Assembly (NCBI GenBank): GCA_003567495.1
Contig: PWZK01000198.1
Coordinates: 1 to 8,112 of the forward strand
Reading direction: 5' to 3'
DNA length: 8,112 bases
Origin: Candidatus Brocadiaceae bacterium
Lineage (GTDB): Bacteria > Planctomycetota > Brocadiia > SM23-32
Part shown: positions 6,803-8,112 of the stretch, one piece after another
Numbering within the stretch: position 1 is the stretch's first letter
How the letters are laid out: the number at the start of each line of letters is the position of its first letter
The notes under the pieces: model-generated
The model's input: only the letters and a program-made list of their open reading frames with translations
Databases searched by the model: none
Told to the model about the DNA's origin: nothing
Position numbers and translations under genes: made by a program

Positions 6803-6833
6803 CAGGCCCGCCGCCCATCGGTGGCGCGTCCCC

Positions 6834-7943
6834 TCATTCCTCAAAATGCGCCTGCCAGCCGGGCTTGCTCCAGGTCTCCACAATTACCCCTTTTTCTTCA
6901 TCGCCCAGACGCTCATAGTAGGTAAGCGGCGAGTCGTTGCGCCCCTCGATTTTGTTTGCCACTATGCTGCCGTGAAAGTCGGTGTGCTGCACCAGGTCAA
7001 CCGTTGCATCGGGAGCATATATTATTCCGTAAAAATCGGTCGCGCTGCTTGGAAACTTTATTATCCCGTCGGAGTTGGAGAAAATCCTGAAGTTCTCGGG
7101 CATTTTGCTCGGATTGCTTATCCCCAGAGCACCCGTTACCATCATATCAACGCCTTCGGCCATGTATATGACAACCCCGTCGTCCCAGGGATCATCCACT
7201 ATCGCTTCGGCGTCGTCTTCAATTTCAACCGAGCCGCCGGCAAGTTGCACGTCCTTTTCGATAAACACACGCGTTCCGCCCTGGAGTACGAGCTTTGCCT
7301 GCGTTCCGGACACCTGGATCGACCGGAAGTGGTGATCTCCTTTCGTAAGTGTGATGGTGGTGTTGCCGCCCACATGCAGGTCGCCGTGATCATCGGCATA
7401 AGTGGAGTACCCTTCGCTTTCCCAAACGTCGTCGAAATCCGCCTCGCCGGGCATGGGCAGACGGTCGGGATAATCGCTTCGGTTGCTTTTGGTCAGATGG
7501 AAGGGAATTTTGTCCCCCTCTCTATCTATCATCCAGACGTCACCCGCTACATTGTCGCCGTCTTCGTCAAAATAGACGAAACCCTGACCGCCTTCTTCTT
7601 TTCTCTGAAAGCGAACGGTCTCGGCGGCCCTGCCAGCCGTGCCTACCGACTCTATTTTTCGGTTGTTGTATGGGCCGGTTAGAAAAACGGAAAAAGTGCC
7701 ATCGCCCAGGCTGCGTTCGTAGGTGGTATCTTCCACCAGAGTTGTTTCCTGAGCGATCGCCCAATTAACGCCCGCCTCCGCCAGGTAGAATGCCTTTTCG
7801 CGGTTTCCACTGCGTTTTGCCCGGGTATTTTCAGTTGTGCCCAGCTCCAGCAGCGCCATACCCATGACCACCGAGAATATGATAAGCAGAATCACTACCG
7901 GCAGGATGTATGCTTCTCTTTTTTCGACTGTCTTTTTTACCAT
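6834..7943 (-). CDS. PilX-like pilus assembly / pseudopilin-type protein
   Basis: This is a 369-residue protein with a short basic N-terminus, one hydrophobic segment (about 12-32, LPVVILLIIFSVVMGMALLE) and then AFYLAEAG (51-58). This arrangement is typical of PilX N-terminal domains in type IV pilus minor components. The rest is beta-rich and Gly/Asp-rich. The C-terminal part has FYGIIYAP (304-311), HGSIVA (324-329) and a late YYERL, matching the domain often found in PilX-like proteins (I recall DUF7305). It probably sits in the inner membrane with an external beta domain and acts in a pilus or pseudopilus. The start at 7943 has GGAGGG eight bases upstream; an in-frame ATG at 7988 has no such site and would add 15 residues that do not look like a leader. 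No other pilus gene is in the window, and the substrate and partners are unknown. Confidence 0.85.
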   Translation of the reverse strand: MVKKTVEKREAYILPVVILLIIFSVVMGMALLELGTTENTRAKRSGNREKAFYLAEAGVNWAIAQETTLVEDTTYERSLGDGTFSVFLTGPYNNRKIESVGTAGRAAETVRFQRKEEGGQGFVYFDEDGDNVAGDVWMIDREGDKIPFHLTKSNRSDYPDRLPMPGEADFDDVWESEGYSTYADDHGDLHVGGNTTITLTKGDHHFRSIQVSGTQAKLVLQGGTRVFIEKDVQLAGGSVEIEDDAEAIVDDPWDDGVVIYMAEGVDMMVTGALGISNPSKMPENFRIFSNSDGIIKFPSSATDFYGIIYAPDATVDLVQHTDFHGSIVANKIEGRNDSPLTYYERLGDEEKGVIVETWSKPGWQAHFEE

Positions 7944-7951
7944 TATCAGCA

Positions 7952-7957
7952 CCCTCC
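7952..7957 (-). promoter_or_regulatory. Strong ribosome binding site of the PilX-like gene
   Basis: On the minus strand GGAGGG lies eight bases before the ATG at 7943. This decides the start in favour of 7943 over the in-frame ATG at 7988. Confidence 0.75.
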
Positions 7958-8016
7958 GTCGGTAAAAGGTAATGCCCGGTCGTGCCATGGCATATATTCA
8001 GTGAACCACGTTAAAA

Positions 8017-8098
8017 GTAGCGCAGGCGTCCTCGCCTGCATTCGTTTTTGTGTAGCGCCCCGGCCTCCCGTACGATGCAGGCGGGACGCCTGCGCTAC
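8017..8098. repeat. Inverted GTAGCGCAGGCG repeat element
   Basis: The left arm 8017-8041 (25 bp) and right arm 8075-8098 (24 bp) are inverted copies differing by a single inserted base. Each arm is itself a hairpin, GCAGGCG/CGCCTGC with a loop of four bases (left) or three (right). Between them, TGTAGCGCCCCGGCCTCCCG (8051-8070) looks like a third, diverged copy in the orientation of the left arm. The element lies upstream of the PilX-like gene. It is a multi-copy-type intergenic element by appearance, with no gene inside. Confidence 0.7.
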
Positions 8099-8112
8099 AA
8101 AAGGCAACCATG

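Larger units (their letters stand above)
6608..6833. other. Convergent spacer with array-array inverted repeat
   Basis: Both flanking genes end here. Segment 6625-6651 can pair with 6744-6770 over 27 positions: 24 Watson-Crick and three G-U pairs in RNA. This encloses a 92-nt loop. The loop contains TGCCT/AGGCA (6721-6733), a 5-bp hairpin with a 3-nt loop. A second small inverted pair, TTAGGCG (6612-6618) and CGCCTAA (6690-6696), also occurs. I see no GC hairpin with a T-run, so no classical intrinsic terminator; the paired arrays may do that job. Confidence 0.55.

Noticed and set aside
6170..6883. 237-codon minus-strand open frame with repeated Val-His-Thr and Met-Asp-Ser
   Set aside because: It overlaps the HD-GYP coding region in antisense and crosses both 9-nt arrays, whose multiple-of-three spacing keeps any frame open and makes the repeats look like protein.
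6708..7682. 324-codon plus-strand open frame
   Set aside because: It is antisense to the PilX-like gene, which has the ribosome binding site, membrane anchor and family motifs.
1488..8008. GGTTCACTGAA found near 1489 and inverted near 8000, each close to a GCAGGC hairpin
   Set aside because: An 11-base match without further shared flanks can occur by chance in 8 kb; not enough to call a site.
8099..8112. ATG at the right edge with AAAAGG five bases before it
   Set aside because: It could be a gene start, but no codon after it is visible.

Overview
The window is about 8.1 kb of bacterial chromosome with moderate G+C. It holds four clear protein genes separated by repeat-rich spacers. A pilus-type (PilX-like) surface protein and a GGDEF/HD-GYP protein point to a free-living diderm. 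The short GGAC-type 9-nt repeats and GCAGGC/GCCTGC hairpins resemble intergenic repeats that I associate from memory with PVC-type lineages (Lentisphaerota, Kiritimatiellota) and Omnitrophota. That placement is tentative; nothing here fixes the taxon.

Layout. Positions 1-237 hold no gene: a long imperfect palindrome, a 56-bp partial tandem duplication and a 9-nt tandem array. Positions 238-1341 (minus) encode a Gfo/Idh/MocA-family oxidoreductase. Positions 1342-1712 are a divergent spacer with a doubtful 48-codon frame, a GCAGGC hairpin and a candidate promoter. Positions 1713-3167 (plus) encode a membrane GAF-GGDEF protein with a degenerate active site but an intact I-site motif. Positions 3293-6607 (plus) encode a paralogue with the same membrane input domain, four PAS domains, a shortened GAF, a complete GGDEF and a complete HD-GYP domain. 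The convergent spacer 6608-6833 holds two 9-nt arrays in opposite orientation. Positions 6834-7943 (minus) encode a PilX-like protein. The right end, 7944-8112, has a second long inverted repeat.

How the genes work together. The two plus-strand genes form a tandem paralogous pair for cyclic di-GMP signalling. The large one should be able both to make and to hydrolyse c-di-GMP. The small one looks like a catalytically dead sensor or receptor version of the same architecture. The oxidoreductase (sugar or polyol metabolism, substrate unknown) and the pilus-like protein have no visible functional link to the pair, although surface appendages are common outputs of c-di-GMP.

The least explained feature is the repeats. 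Short arrays with a GGAC/GTCC core and 9-nt spacing lie just past the stop codons of three of the four genes, with a degenerate relative past the fourth. Two arrays face each other between convergent genes and could form a 27-bp RNA stem. I see no tRNA, rRNA, CRISPR array, transposase or phage gene.
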